Assembly: GCF_013416775.1 (NCBI RefSeq)
Contig: NZ_SZVI01000005.1
Location: 124,001-188,000 of the forward strand
Direction of reading: 5' to 3'
DNA: 64,000 bases
From: Rhodoferax sp. BLA1
Lineage (GTDB): Bacteria > Pseudomonadota > Gammaproteobacteria > Burkholderiales > Burkholderiaceae_C
The translations under genes and the position numbers were made by a program. Shown here piece after piece: positions 1-9,131 of the stretch (position 1 is the first letter of the stretch; every line of letters starts with the position of its first letter). The notes below the pieces were generated by a model, which worked only from the letters and a program-made list of their open reading frames with translations, did not search any database and had not been told where the DNA came from.

Positions 1-16
1 GTGTGACCACTCCACC

Positions 17-2992
17 TCACCCCAAATGTTTACCCACAATGCCCGCCAGTTCAAACATGCTGACCTGCGGCTGGCCAAACACCGCGAGTAACTTGGCGTC
101 GGCGTTGATGGCGCGTTTGTTGGTGGCGTCTTGCAAGTTGTTGGCCTTGATGTAGTCCCAAAGCTTCTTGATGACCTGGGCGCGGGCAATTGGTTCGGCG
201 CCAATCACTGCCGCCAGTGCCGCGCTGGGGGTGGAGCCCGCACCAGCAGCGGGTGCCTTGCGCGGTGTTTTGGCGGCCGTCTTCTTGGCTGCGGGTTTAG
301 TGGCTTTTGTGCCTGTAGTCCTTTTATCACCTGGGCTAGCAGCTGCTTTTTTGCTAGCAGCTGCGGTGCGTGTCAGCGGTGCCGAAGCGGTTTTGCGTGG
401 TGGGAACTTGCTGGGTGCAAACTCGAAGTTGACCTTGTCAGCGGTGGCGTCCCAGACCAGCATGGCCTTGAAGTTGCGCCGGGTGCGCATCGAGACAAAC
501 TTGTCGAGCAAGTCGGTCTTGCCGGTGCTCAGCAGCTTGCCCATCTGTTCGCGCTCGATGGGCTGTTGCAGGATGATCTGGCCGGTTTTGAAGTCGCAGC
601 TGGGTGTGGGTTGCGCGTCAGTGGGCACGGATTTTTCACACACGTAGTTCTTGCCGTGTTCAAACACCGCAGCGCCACATTTGGGGCACGCGCCCAGGCT
701 GACCTGCTCGCCAAAGTCGACCAGTTCGCCAGTTTCCTCACCCTTTTTGTCGTCGCCAAAGTCGAATTCGAGTTTGTAGTTTTTGGCCTCTTCGTCAAAC
801 TTGATGACCATCTCGGCGGTGAACGGCCAACCGGCCTTGGACCGGAAGCCGTCAAGCGGGCCAATTTTCTTGTCGCGAAGGAATTGCTCCACCTCGGCCA
901 GCTCGAAGGTGCGGCCAGCCGGGGTTTTGCCAAACGAGAAGCCGCAGCCTTCGCCCTGGCCGTCAGCACCGGTGCAGGCATAACGGCGGTAGTTTTCCTT
1001 CACCACACCACCGCAGTTGGGGCACGGTGAGCTGAGCGTGGCGTAGTTGCCGGGCACGGTGTCGCGGTCGTACTCCTTGGCCTTTTTGACGATGTGTTCG
1101 GTCATCGCGGCGATTTCGGCCATGAAGGCGGCGCGGCTGAGTTTGCCTTGCTCCATCTGGCTGAGTTTGTACTCCCACTCACCGGTGAGTTCAGCTTTGG
1201 AGAGTTCTTCCACCCCTAGGCCACGCAGCAGGGTCATCAGCTGGAAGGCTTTGGCGGTGGGGATCAGCTCACGGCCTTCACGCAGCATGTATTTCTCAGA
1301 GATCAAACCTTCAATGATGCTGGCGCGGGTGGCGGGTGTGCCCAGGCCTTTTTCCTGCATGGCCTCACGCAACTCGTCGTCTTCCACGGTTTTGCCAGCG
1401 CCTTCCATGGCGCCGAGCAGGGTGGCTTCTGAGTAGCGAGCCGGCGGCCGGGTTTTTAAGCCTTTGGGGTCGACAGACTCCGTTTTGACCTTTTCGCCGG
1501 GGGCGACCGGCACCAGGCTCTGGCCTTTGTCGCCGTCCTTGGCATCAGCCACTTCGTCGGCGGCTTCCTTGCCGTAGATGGCCAGCCAGCCCGGTTTGAC
1601 CAACACCTTGCCTTCGGTCTTGAAGTGGTACTCCAACGCTTTGGAGATGCGGGTGGTGACCTGGTATTCAGCGCTTGGGAAAAAAACCGCCAAAAAGCGC
1701 TTAACCACCAGGTCATACAGCTTCTGCTCTGCTTCTGATAGCTCGCCAGGCGCTTGCAATGTGGGGATGATGGCAAAGTGATCACTCACCTTGCTGTTGT
1801 CAAAGATGCGCTTGCTGGGCCGGATGTAGTTGTTGTTCAGTGCCGTCAGAGCATGTGGTGCCAGGTGCCGCATGCCGGAGTTGGCCAGCATCTCAAAGGT
1901 CTGTTTGACCACCGGCACATAGTCTTCGGGCAGGGCGCGTGAATCGGTACGCGGGTACGTCAGCGCTTTGTGGCGCTCGTACAGGCTTTGCGCAATCGAC
2001 AGCGTGGTCTTGGCGCTAAAGCCGAACTTGCCATTGGCTTCGCGTTGCAAGCTGGTCAGGTCAAACAGGAGCGGGCTGGCTTGCGTGGTGGGTTTGCTTT
2101 CTTCGGTGACGGTGGCGTGTTGGCCACGCACTGCGTCAGCAATGGCTTGCGCTTCTTGCTGGCTCCAGACGCGATCTGCTTTTTTCTCGACGTCATCAGC
2201 GTCTTTTTTCCAGGTTGGATTGAACCACTTGGCCGGGTAGTCACCGGCCTGGGCGGCAAAGGACGCATGGATTTCCCAGTAGTCGCGCGAGACAAAACCA
2301 CGGATCAGTTCTTCGCGCTCCACCACCACCGACAGCGTCGGGGTTTGCACCCGGCCCACGGTGGTCAAGAAAAAGCCACCGTCGCGCGAGTTGAACGCCG
2401 TCATGGCGCGGGTGCCGTTGATGCCCACCAGCCAGTCGGCCTCGGAGCGGCAACGCGCGGCGTCGGCCAGGGGTTGCATCTGTTTGTCGCTGCGCAGCGC
2501 GTTGAAGCCGTCGCGGATGGCTTGGGGTGTCATCGACTGCAGCCACAGGCGGCTGACCGGTTTGCCCAGCGGTTTGGCGCCGCCCGCGTATTGTTCAATC
2601 AGGCGGAAGATCAGCTCCCCCTCGCGGCCCGCGTCACAGGCGTTGATGAGTTGGCCCACGTCCTTGCGTTTGGCCAGTTTGACCACTGCGTTGAGGCGGG
2701 TCTTGGTCTTGTCAACCGGTTTGAGTTCGAAGTGCGGCGGGATCACCGGCAGATGCGCGAAACTCCATTTGCCGCGTTTGACGTCGTAGGCCTCGGGCGC
2801 CTGGATTTCGACCAGGTGGCCCACCGCGCTGGAGACCACATAACTGTCGTTTTCGAAATGCTCGTCGTGTTTCTCGAACTTGCCCGCCACCGGCGTGAGT
2901 GCACGCACGATGTCTTGTGCCACCGAGGGCTTTTCTGCAATGACCAGTGTTTTGCCTGCCACTGCTGTTTTAGTGTTTTCTGCGATAGTCAT
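17..2992 (-). CDS. topB: DNA topoisomerase III with Lys/Ala-rich tail and C-terminal SWIB domain
   Basis: Type IA topoisomerase (991 aa) that relaxes and decatenates DNA by passing a single strand through a transient break. The Toprim start LVIAEKPSVA and acidic DAGREGELIF motif are present, and the catalytic Tyr lies in TYPRTDSR at about residue 346. Two Cys-rich zinc-ribbon-like segments follow (CPNCGG.., CPKCGA..). Residues about 867-922 are an Ala/Lys/Pro-rich, histone-H1-like linker, and residues about 923-991 match a SWIB/MDM2 fold. The ATG at 2992 was preferred because the longer open frame runs into the divergent SET gene. Part of the linker (about 878-897) is encoded by a dispersed repeat. 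The enzyme call is firm; the SWIB call is from pattern recognition. Confidence 0.95.
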   Translation of the reverse strand: MTIAENTKTAVAGKTLVIAEKPSVAQDIVRALTPVAGKFEKHDEHFENDSYVVSSAVGHLVEIQAPEAYDVKRGKWSFAHLPVIPPHFELKPVDKTKTRLNAVVKLAKRKDVGQLINACDAGREGELIFRLIEQYAGGAKPLGKPVSRLWLQSMTPQAIRDGFNALRSDKQMQPLADAARCRSEADWLVGINGTRAMTAFNSRDGGFFLTTVGRVQTPTLSVVVEREELIRGFVSRDYWEIHASFAAQAGDYPAKWFNPTWKKDADDVEKKADRVWSQQEAQAIADAVRGQHATVTEESKPTTQASPLLFDLTSLQREANGKFGFSAKTTLSIAQSLYERHKALTYPRTDSRALPEDYVPVVKQTFEMLANSGMRHLAPHALTALNNNYIRPSKRIFDNSKVSDHFAIIPTLQAPGELSEAEQKLYDLVVKRFLAVFFPSAEYQVTTRISKALEYHFKTEGKVLVKPGWLAIYGKEAADEVADAKDGDKGQSLVPVAPGEKVKTESVDPKGLKTRPPARYSEATLLGAMEGAGKTVEDDELREAMQEKGLGTPATRASIIEGLISEKYMLREGRELIPTAKAFQLMTLLRGLGVEELSKAELTGEWEYKLSQMEQGKLSRAAFMAEIAAMTEHIVKKAKEYDRDTVPGNYATLSSPCPNCGGVVKENYRRYACTGADGQGEGCGFSFGKTPAGRTFELAEVEQFLRDKKIGPLDGFRSKAGWPFTAEMVIKFDEEAKNYKLEFDFGDDKKGEETGELVDFGEQVSLGACPKCGAAVFEHGKNYVCEKSVPTDAQPTPSCDFKTGQIILQQPIEREQMGKLLSTGKTDLLDKFVSMRTRRNFKAMLVWDATADKVNFEFAPSKFPPRKTASAPLTRTAAASKKAAASPGDKRTTGTKATKPAAKKTAAKTPRKAPAAGAGSTPSAALAAVIGAEPIARAQVIKKLWDYIKANNLQDATNKRAINADAKLLAVFGQPQVSMFELAGIVGKHLG
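303..360. repeat. Dispersed repeat copy inside topB
   Basis: The stretch GGCTTTTGTGCCTGTAGTCC and the following TTTTATCACC..GGGCTAGCAGC resemble the copy embedded in argC at 10568-10626 and, more loosely, the intergenic TAGCCCTTAT family. It is translated in frame within the Lys/Ala-rich tail of TopB. It is a diverged copy, so membership is inferred from similarity to the argC copy. Confidence 0.5.
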
Positions 2993-3065
2993 CTGAATAC
3001 AATCCCTGTTTCTCGCGGGCGCACACGCGCACCCATACGAGTTCACGATACCAAATTTTTTAACC

Positions 3066-3542
3066 GTGTCGAAAAAATCACCCGCTACCTCCCGCCGCAT
3101 CCAGGTGCGCCGCTCCGGCATCCATGGCCGGGGTGTTTATGCACTGCAGGACATCGCCGAGGGTGAAACCATCATCGAGTATGTGGGCGAGATCATCACC
3201 TGGGAAGAAGCCCAGGCGCGCCACCCGCACGACCCGACCAACCCGAACCACACCTTTTATTTTCATGTGAATGAAACCCGGGTGATCGACGGCGGGGTCA
3301 ACGGCAACTCGTCGCGCTGGATCAACCACTCCTGCGACGGCAACTGCGAGGCCGACGAAGACAAGGGCCGCATTTTCATCAAGGCGCTACGCAATATCGC
3401 CGCCGGTGAAGAGCTGCACTACGACTACGGCCTGATCATCGACGAGCGTTACACGCCCAAACTCAAGGCCGAGTACCCGTGTTGGTGTGGCGCCAAAAAC
3501 TGCCGTGGCACCCTGCTGGCCCCCAAACGCAAGCGCAAGTAG
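3066..3542 (+). CDS. SET-domain protein lysine methyltransferase
   Basis: A 158 aa protein that is essentially a single SET domain, expected to transfer methyl groups from S-adenosylmethionine to protein lysines. The conserved NHSC motif is visible in RWINHSCDGNC, the ELHYDYG motif follows, and a post-SET CWCGAKNCRG cysteine cluster sits near the C terminus. The start is GTG at 3066, giving MSKKSPATSRR. It is divergent from topB with about 73 bp between starts, and birA begins 9 bp after its stop. The substrate is unknown; the Lys-rich TopB tail next door is an attractive but unproven candidate. Confidence 0.85.
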   Translation: MSKKSPATSRRIQVRRSGIHGRGVYALQDIAEGETIIEYVGEIITWEEAQARHPHDPTNPNHTFYFHVNETRVIDGGVNGNSSRWINHSCDGNCEADEDKGRIFIKALRNIAAGEELHYDYGLIIDERYTPKLKAEYPCWCGAKNCRGTLLAPKRKRK

Positions 3543-3551
3543 CGCCACCCC

Positions 3552-4382
3552 ATGACACTACCCGCCCTGACGCCCTGGCCCAGCGAAGCACTCTGGCAAG
3601 CTGTGGAGCCCCAGTTGCCCGGCTTCAGCGTGGAGGTGCTGCCCGAGATCGACTCCACCAATGCCGAGCTGATGCGCCGACTGCGCGCTGGTGTGGAAGA
3701 CCCCGTGCTCTTGATTGCAGAGCACCAGACCGCCGGGCGCGGGCGCATGGCACGCCCCTGGCACAGCAGCCCGGGCGTTGCTGGCAGTGCTGGCCCGGGC
3801 ACGCTGATGTTGTCCCTGGGCCTGCCCTTGGCCCCCAAGGACTGGTCGGGCCTGTCGCTGGCCGTGGGCTGGAGCCTGGCCAATAGCCTGCACCCCGAGA
3901 TCCGCCTGAAATGGCCCAATGACCTGTGGTGGCAGGGTCGCAAGCTGGCAGGCATCCTGATCGAGACCGCCAACACCCGCAACCCCGGCAAAGCAGGCAG
4001 CCGATATGTGGTGATTGGCATCGGCCTCAATATCCAACGCCCCGAGGTGGCTGGCTTGTCGACCGAACCGGCCGGGCTGGCCGAGCTGGTACCGGGCATC
4101 AGCGCGATGTTGGCCTTGGCCCAGATACTGCTCCCCTTGGTGCAGACCCTGCGGGCGTTTGAGCAGCAGGGTTTTGCGGCCTTTCAGGCACGTTTTAATG
4201 CCCGTGATGCGCTGGCGCAGACGCCGGTGAGCTTAAGCGATGGCCAACAAGGTGTGGCCATGGGGGTAGACCCGGTGGGGGCCTTGTTATTGCAAACCGG
4301 TCAGGGTCTGCAGCGGGTGACCAGTGCCGAGGTCAGTGTGCGGCGGGCCGCTGGCCTAGCAAACCCTGCCAGCGGCGGCTAG
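3552..4382 (+). CDS. birA: Biotin--[acetyl-CoA-carboxylase] ligase
   Basis: Activates biotin to biotinyl-AMP and transfers it to the biotin carboxyl carrier protein. The 276 aa protein carries the biotin/AMP-binding loop GRGRMARPWH and the KWPNDL motif, and ends in a small C-terminal domain. It lacks the N-terminal helix-turn-helix of the E. coli enzyme, so it is probably a catalytic-only ligase without repressor function. It follows the SET gene by 9 bp and precedes the SPOR gene by 8 bp; its stop overlaps the AGGAG ribosome site of that next gene. Confidence 0.93.
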   Translation: MTLPALTPWPSEALWQAVEPQLPGFSVEVLPEIDSTNAELMRRLRAGVEDPVLLIAEHQTAGRGRMARPWHSSPGVAGSAGPGTLMLSLGLPLAPKDWSGLSLAVGWSLANSLHPEIRLKWPNDLWWQGRKLAGILIETANTRNPGKAGSRYVVIGIGLNIQRPEVAGLSTEPAGLAELVPGISAMLALAQILLPLVQTLRAFEQQGFAAFQARFNARDALAQTPVSLSDGQQGVAMGVDPVGALLLQTGQGLQRVTSAEVSVRRAAGLANPASGG

Positions 4383-4390
4383 GAGCGGCT

Positions 4391-5140
4391 ATGTGGCGCC
4401 TGATGGTTCTGCTGCTGGTGTTGCTGAACCTGGGTGTTTTCGCCCGGGGACAGGGCTGGTTGCAGGCCTACGGCTGGGGTCCGACGCAGCAACACGAGCC
4501 ACAACGCCTGGCCCAGCAGATTCACCCCGAGGCGCTGGTGGTGCTGACGGACAAGGCAGACGCAACACACACCGCCGCATCCGCACCAGAGCCCGCCCCT
4601 GCGTCGACGCCCGCCGAGCCGGTGGCCAGCAGCTGCTGGCAAAGCGGTGAACTGGATGAAGCTCAGGTCGACACATTGCGCCCCCTGCTCGCGGCCAAAT
4701 TGCCACCTGGGGCCTGGGTGCTGGACGAGAGTCGGCTACCCGCGCGCTGGATGGTCTACATGGGCCCCTACAACCAGGCGACTGATCTGGCCAAAAAACG
4801 TGAGCAGCTGACAGAGTTGAAGGTCAAGTTCTTTGTTTTGAGCAACACCGCACTGTCACCAGGCTTCTCGCTGGGTGTGTTTTCCACGGAAGAAGCGGCC
4901 AAAACCGGTTTGCAAGACCTGGTCAAACGCGGGGTGCGTTCAGCCCGGGTGATACAGGAGCGCCAGGCCAGCGTGACCTACCACCTGCGCCTGCCCAGCA
5001 TCAGCGCGGCCGACCAGGCGGCGCTGGACAGCCTGCAGGCCGCTTTGCCGGGTAAACCGCTGGTGCTTTGCCCACAACTGGTGACAGCGCCGGAACAGAC
5101 TGCGGCGTCGGCACCCACCGCCGCCACATCTCAGCCGTAG
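4391..5140 (+). CDS. SPOR-domain-like membrane-anchored protein
   Basis: A 249 aa protein with an N-terminal hydrophobic helix (about residues 4-18) acting as anchor or signal, a low-complexity Ala/Pro/Glu linker (about 55-78), then a segment containing WMVYMGPY and YNQATDLAKKREQL that resembles SPOR repeats, which bind denuded peptidoglycan at division sites. An AGGAG sequence sits at 4381-4385. It appears co-transcribed with birA. Its cell-wall role is inferred from the domain; no precise function can be assigned. Confidence 0.65.
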   Translation: MWRLMVLLLVLLNLGVFARGQGWLQAYGWGPTQQHEPQRLAQQIHPEALVVLTDKADATHTAASAPEPAPASTPAEPVASSCWQSGELDEAQVDTLRPLLAAKLPPGAWVLDESRLPARWMVYMGPYNQATDLAKKREQLTELKVKFFVLSNTALSPGFSLGVFSTEEAAKTGLQDLVKRGVRSARVIQERQASVTYHLRLPSISAADQAALDSLQAALPGKPLVLCPQLVTAPEQTAASAPTAATSQP

Positions 5141-5149
5141 CGGCTGGCC

Positions 5150-6607
5150 TCAGGCCGGCTGCAGCTCATCGGGCAGGGTCGCGGTGAAAGTGACCACAAA
5201 ACGGGCGCCAGGCGGTGTGTGACCCGGCTGGGTGTCTTCCAGACTGACCTTGGCACCGTGTTTTTGGGCAATTTCCAGAACAATCGGCAGACCCAGGCCC
5301 GAGCCATCCACATCGGTGCCCAAGGCGCGGTAAAACGGCTGGAAGATCAGTTCACGCTCAGACTCAGGAATGCCCGGGCCAGAGTCCTCCACCTGCAGCA
5401 CCAGCAAACGGCCCACCGGGTCGGTCAAGACCCTTGCGGTGATCATGCCCGGTGACACCAGGCTGGACGGGGTGTAGTTGATGGCGTTGTCCACCAGGTT
5501 GCGGATCATCTCCTTGAGCAGGGTGACGTTGCCCAACATAGTGCAGCCTGGTGTGCCGGGCTGAGCGCCTTCGTAGCCCAGGTCAATGTGTTTTTCCAGC
5601 GCACGCGGCACACTGTCGCGCACCACCGACATACAGACTTCCGCCAGGTCACACAGGGCGCGTGGCATGGCCGAGCCGCTGCTCTCGGCCCGCGCCAGCG
5701 ACAACAACTGGTTGACGCTGTGGGTGGCACGGATGCTGGCGCGGCCAATCTGGCGCAGAGAGTGTTTGAGGTCCTCGGCGCTGGCGCCCTCACGCTGGGC
5801 CAGGTCGGCCTGCATACGCAGCCCCGCCAGCGGGGTTTTGAGCTGGTGCGCCGCGTCGGCCAGGAAACGTTTCTGGGTGGCAATCGAGTCGGTCAGACGC
5901 AACAGCAGGTCGTTGACCGAGTCCACCAGGGGGGACACCGCCAGCGGCACCGCCTGGGCATCGATCGGGCTCAGGTCATCGGGTCGGCGCGCGCGGATAC
6001 GTTCTTCGAGCTGGTTGAGGGGCTGGATGGCTTGTACCAGGGCCAGCCAGACCAGCAACACCGCCAGTGGCAAGATGACAAACTGCGGCAGCATCACGCC
6101 TTTGACAATTTCGGTGGCCAGCACCGAGCGTTTTTCCAGTGTCTCGGCCACCTGCACCAAGGCCAGGTCGCCGTTGCGGGTGGGTAGCTTGACCCAGATG
6201 TAGGCCACCTTGATGTCAAAACCCTGGATCACATCGTCGCGGATGCGCACTTCATCAGGCACCACCTTCTCTTCGGCCGAGGGCGCAGGCAGATCAGCTT
6301 CACCACTGAGCAGTTCGCTGCGCGGCCCGATCACCTGGTAATACACGGTGTCGGAGTCATCGGCGCGCAACAGTTCACGCGCCGGGCGTGGCAGCACAAA
6401 TTCGGGCTTGTTGCCACGCATGGTGATGAGTTGCGCCATGGCCCGGGCGTTGTACTCGAGCGCCCGGTCAAACGGCTTGCCCGCGATGTTTTGCGCCACC
6501 AGCCAGGTCAGCACCAGACTCACCGGCCACAGCAGCAACAATGGCGTGAGCATCCAGTCCAGGATTTCGCCAAACAGGGAACGCTGTTCGCGCTGAAAAA
6601 CGTTCAC
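5150..6607 (-). CDS. TctE-type sensor histidine kinase
   Basis: Inner-membrane sensor of 485 aa. One transmembrane helix lies near residues 22-40 and a second near 172-192, enclosing a periplasmic domain of the type found in TctE/QseC-like kinases. The phospho-accepting His is about residue 254 in DAAHQLKTPLAG, followed by an N box (LVDNAINYTP) and G boxes (EDSGPGIPE, GSGLGLPIV). It lies 21 bp downstream of its response regulator on the same strand. The TctE-like form suggests carboxylate sensing in some relatives, but the ligand cannot be read from sequence. Confidence 0.9.
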   Translation of the reverse strand: MNVFQREQRSLFGEILDWMLTPLLLLWPVSLVLTWLVAQNIAGKPFDRALEYNARAMAQLITMRGNKPEFVLPRPARELLRADDSDTVYYQVIGPRSELLSGEADLPAPSAEEKVVPDEVRIRDDVIQGFDIKVAYIWVKLPTRNGDLALVQVAETLEKRSVLATEIVKGVMLPQFVILPLAVLLVWLALVQAIQPLNQLEERIRARRPDDLSPIDAQAVPLAVSPLVDSVNDLLLRLTDSIATQKRFLADAAHQLKTPLAGLRMQADLAQREGASAEDLKHSLRQIGRASIRATHSVNQLLSLARAESSGSAMPRALCDLAEVCMSVVRDSVPRALEKHIDLGYEGAQPGTPGCTMLGNVTLLKEMIRNLVDNAINYTPSSLVSPGMITARVLTDPVGRLLVLQVEDSGPGIPESERELIFQPFYRALGTDVDGSGLGLPIVLEIAQKHGAKVSLEDTQPGHTPPGARFVVTFTATLPDELQPA

Positions 6608-6628
6608 GGTGTGGCGAAGAAGTGGGGG

Positions 6629-7303
6629 CTACCCGGGGATCTTTTCGAGGCAGTAGCCCAGGCCGCGCACGGTGGCGATGCGGATCGGGCCTTTTTCGAT
6701 TTTCTTGCGCAGGCGGTGGATGTAGACCTCGATGGCGTTGTTGCTGACCTCTTCGCCCCATTCACACAGGCGCTCGACCAGCTGGTCCTTGCTGACCAGG
6801 CGCCCGGCACGCTGCAGCAGCACCTCCAGCAGGCCTAGTTCACGCGCCGACAGCTCGACCATCACGCCGTCAATGGTGGCGACTCGCCCACCCTGGTCGT
6901 AGATCAGCGGGCCGTGTTTGATGGTGCTGCTGGCCGCCCCCATGCCGCGTCGGCTCAGGGCGCGCACGCGGGCTTCGAGCTCCTGCAGGCTGAAGGGTTT
7001 GGCCATGTAGTCGTCGGCGCCGTAGTCCAGGCCTTTTACCCGTTCTTCGACGCTGTCGGCGGCGGTCAGGATCAACACCGGCAGCGAGGAGCCGCGCGCA
7101 CGCAGTTTTTTGAGCACTTCGAGCCCGTGCATCTTGGGCAGGCCCAGGTCCAGGATCAGCAGGTCGAACTCGGTGTTGGTCATCAGTGCCGCATCGGCCT
7201 CGGTGCCGCTGGCCACATGGTCCACCGCTGCCCCCGAACTGCGCAGGGTACGCAGCAAACCGTCTGCCAGCACCTGGTCGTCCTCGGCAATCAAAATTCG
7301 CAT
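6629..7303 (-). CDS. OmpR/PhoB-family response regulator (TctD/QseB-like)
   Basis: A 224 aa regulator with a receiver domain (acidic pocket AEDD near residues 6-9, phospho-acceptor Asp52 in LILDLGLP, Lys in MAKPFS) and a C-terminal winged helix DNA-binding domain (SNNAIEVYIHRLRKKIE). It is the upstream partner of the adjacent histidine kinase and presumably controls transport or metabolism genes outside this window. Confidence 0.93.
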   Translation of the reverse strand: MRILIAEDDQVLADGLLRTLRSSGAAVDHVASGTEADAALMTNTEFDLLILDLGLPKMHGLEVLKKLRARGSSLPVLILTAADSVEERVKGLDYGADDYMAKPFSLQELEARVRALSRRGMGAASSTIKHGPLIYDQGGRVATIDGVMVELSARELGLLEVLLQRAGRLVSKDQLVERLCEWGEEVSNNAIEVYIHRLRKKIEKGPIRIATVRGLGYCLEKIPG

Positions 7304-7372
7304 GGCTGTCTCCTCGTTGTGGCCACTGAGGCCTGTGGGGTTACGTGCTGTCTCGCGCTTTGTAAGGCCATT

Positions 7373-7846
7373 TTAGGCCGCGTATGCTTCCAGTCCGATA
7401 GCAATCACGGTGGCCACCTCCGACCCGACCGCGGCGCGCAATTCGGCCTCGGCCTGGGTCACCGCTTCTTCAAAAGCCTGCAGCCAGGCCAGCCCGGTGG
7501 GGGTGAATACCACGCGGCGGGCACGGGCGTCCTGCGTGTCGTCCTCGCGCCGCACCAGGCCCCAGGCAGCGCACTGGTCTACCAGCTTGCCCATCGCCTG
7601 TTTGCTGACACCAGCACGCTGCGCCAGCTCGGTCAGGCGCGAACCCTGCAGCGCCAGATGACGCGTGATGTGGATGTGGGAGGCGGTCAAACTGCCGCGC
7701 GCCGCCAGGTTGCTGAGTGCCAGCGGCACCTGGTCGTTGCGTGCCATCAGCTGCAACACACGCGCATCAAAACGCTGCAGCGCCAGCGCCAGCCAGTGGC
7801 CCAGATGCGCCTGGCGCCAGCCGGTGTCTGAGGGTAAAGTGTCCAT
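7373..7846 (-). CDS. MarR-family transcriptional regulator
   Basis: A winged-helix regulator of 157 aa from the ATG at 7846; an in-frame TTG two codons upstream is less likely. The helix-turn-helix portion reads LTELAQRAGVSKQAMGKLVD and is followed by the wing with DDTQDARARRVVFTPTG, typical of MarR proteins. It is transcribed away from recA, and the shared intergenic segment (7847-7998) contains AT-rich dyads that could include its own operator. The inducing ligand is unknown. Confidence 0.85.
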   Translation of the reverse strand: MDTLPSDTGWRQAHLGHWLALALQRFDARVLQLMARNDQVPLALSNLAARGSLTASHIHITRHLALQGSRLTELAQRAGVSKQAMGKLVDQCAAWGLVRREDDTQDARARRVVFTPTGLAWLQAFEEAVTQAEAELRAAVGSEVATVIAIGLEAYAA

Positions 7847-7912
7847 GTCCAAAATAGTAAACCAAATTGACGATAAATTGTCTTTTCTATTTTTAACAGT
7901 GCTTGTAAACTA

Positions 7913-7928
7913 CTGTTCAAGCATCCAG
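7913..7928. promoter_or_regulatory. Possible LexA (SOS) box upstream of recA
   Basis: CTGTTCAAGCATCCAG differs at one position from the CTGT-N8-ACAG pattern and lies about 70 bp before the recA start. A nearby dyad, AACAGT at 7895-7900 and ACTGTT at 7912-7917, overlaps it. SOS control of recA is general knowledge; this particular box is a weak match. Confidence 0.35.
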
Positions 7929-7998
7929 CCTGTAGTTATTGACAGAGGATGCGCAAGCTTTCCCACCCGCCCACTTGTTGACACCTCAGGAGACCACC

Positions 7999-9081
7999 AT
8001 GGACGCACCCGCTAAAACACTTACCCCCGCCAACGCCGAAAAAGCCAAAGCCCTGCAAGTGGCGCTGGCCCAGATCGAGAAGCAGTTTGGCAAGGGCACC
8101 ATCATGCGCCTCGGTGAAGGCGAGGTGATCGAAGACATTCAGGTGGTGTCCACCGGCTCACTCGGGCTGGACATTGCGCTCGGTGTCGGCGGCCTGCCAC
8201 GTGGCCGGGTGGTGGAAATTTATGGCCCGGAATCATCCGGCAAAACCACGCTGACCCTGCAGGTGATTGCCGAGATGCAAAAAACCGGCGGCCAATGTGC
8301 GTTTGTCGATGCCGAACACGCACTCGACATCCAGTACGCGCAAAACCTCGGCGTCAACCTGCAAGACCTGCTGATCAGCCAGCCCGACACCGGTGAACAA
8401 GCGCTGGAAATTGTCGACAGCCTGGTGCGCTCCGGCGCGGTGGATCTGATCGTGGTCGACTCGGTGGCGGCTTTGACACCCAAGGCCGAGTTGGAAGGTG
8501 AAATGGGTGACAGCCTGCCCGGCTTACAAGCCCGATTGATGAGCCAGGCGCTGCGCAAACTCACCGCCCACATCAAGAAAACCAATTGCATGGTCATCTT
8601 CATCAACCAGATCCGTATGAAGATTGGTGTGATGTTTGGCAGCCCGGAGACCACCACCGGCGGTAATGCGCTCAAGTTCTACGCCTCGGTGCGGTTGGAC
8701 ATCCGCCGCACCGGCACCATCAAGAAGGGTGAGGAATCGATCGGCAACGAAACCAAGGTCAAAGTCGTTAAAAACAAGGTGTCGCCACCGTTCAAGACCG
8801 CCGAGTTCGACATCATGTTTGGCCAGGGCATCAGCCGCGAGGGCGAAATCATCGACATGGGCGTCACCGCCAACATCCTCGACAAGTCCGGCGCCTGGTA
8901 CGCCTACAACGGTGAAAAAATCGGCCAGGGCCGCGACAACGCACGCGAGTTCCTCAAGGAAAACGCCGACCTCGCCCGCGAGATCGAAAACAAGGTGCGC
9001 GCGTCTCTGGGCATCCCGCTGCTGGCGGGCTCCGAGCCAATCGACGCAGCAGCCAAAGCTGCAAGCAAAAAGGGCGCCTAG
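7999..9081 (+). CDS. recA: Recombinase A
   Basis: The 360 aa DNA strand-exchange protein and SOS co-protease. Walker A is GPESSGKT at about residues 76-83; the [11 protein letters not shown]alker B and the [13 protein letters not shown] loop are intact. The ATG at 7999 is preceded by CAGGAGA and gives the usual N terminus; an upstream in-frame ATG at 7939 would add 20 unconserved residues. The stop codon TAG (9079-9081) falls inside a dispersed repeat. recX follows. Confidence 0.98.
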   Translation: MDAPAKTLTPANAEKAKALQVALAQIEKQFGKGTIMRLGEGEVIEDIQVVSTGSLGLDIALGVGGLPRGRVVEIYGPESSGKTTLTLQVIAEMQKTGGQCAFVDAEHALDIQYAQNLGVNLQDLLISQPDTGEQALEIVDSLVRSGAVDLIVVDSVAALTPKAELEGEMGDSLPGLQARLMSQALRKLTAHIKKTNCMVIFINQIRMKIGVMFGSPETTTGGNALKFYASVRLDIRRTGTIKKGEESIGNETKVKVVKNKVSPPFKTAEFDIMFGQGISREGEIIDMGVTANILDKSGAWYAYNGEKIGQGRDNAREFLKENADLAREIENKVRASLGIPLLAGSEPIDAAAKAASKKGA

Positions 9082-9112
9082 CCCTTATTCAATAAGGACA
9101 GATAGCTCCATT
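9077..9112 (+). repeat. Dispersed repeat between recA and recX
   Basis: CCTAGCCCTTATTCAATAAG followed by GACAGATAGCTCCATTTTT. It has the core inverted repeat CCTTATT/AATAAGG and the TAGCT end shared with copies at 17316, 28921, 33235, 43397, 59217 and 61526. The recA stop codon is made from the CTAG of the repeat. Confidence 0.85.
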
Positions 9113-9131
9113 TTTAATAGTGATGTGCTGA

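Noticed and set aside
1970..3166. 398-codon plus-strand open frame
   Set aside because: Antisense to topB and overlapping the SET gene start; no domain.
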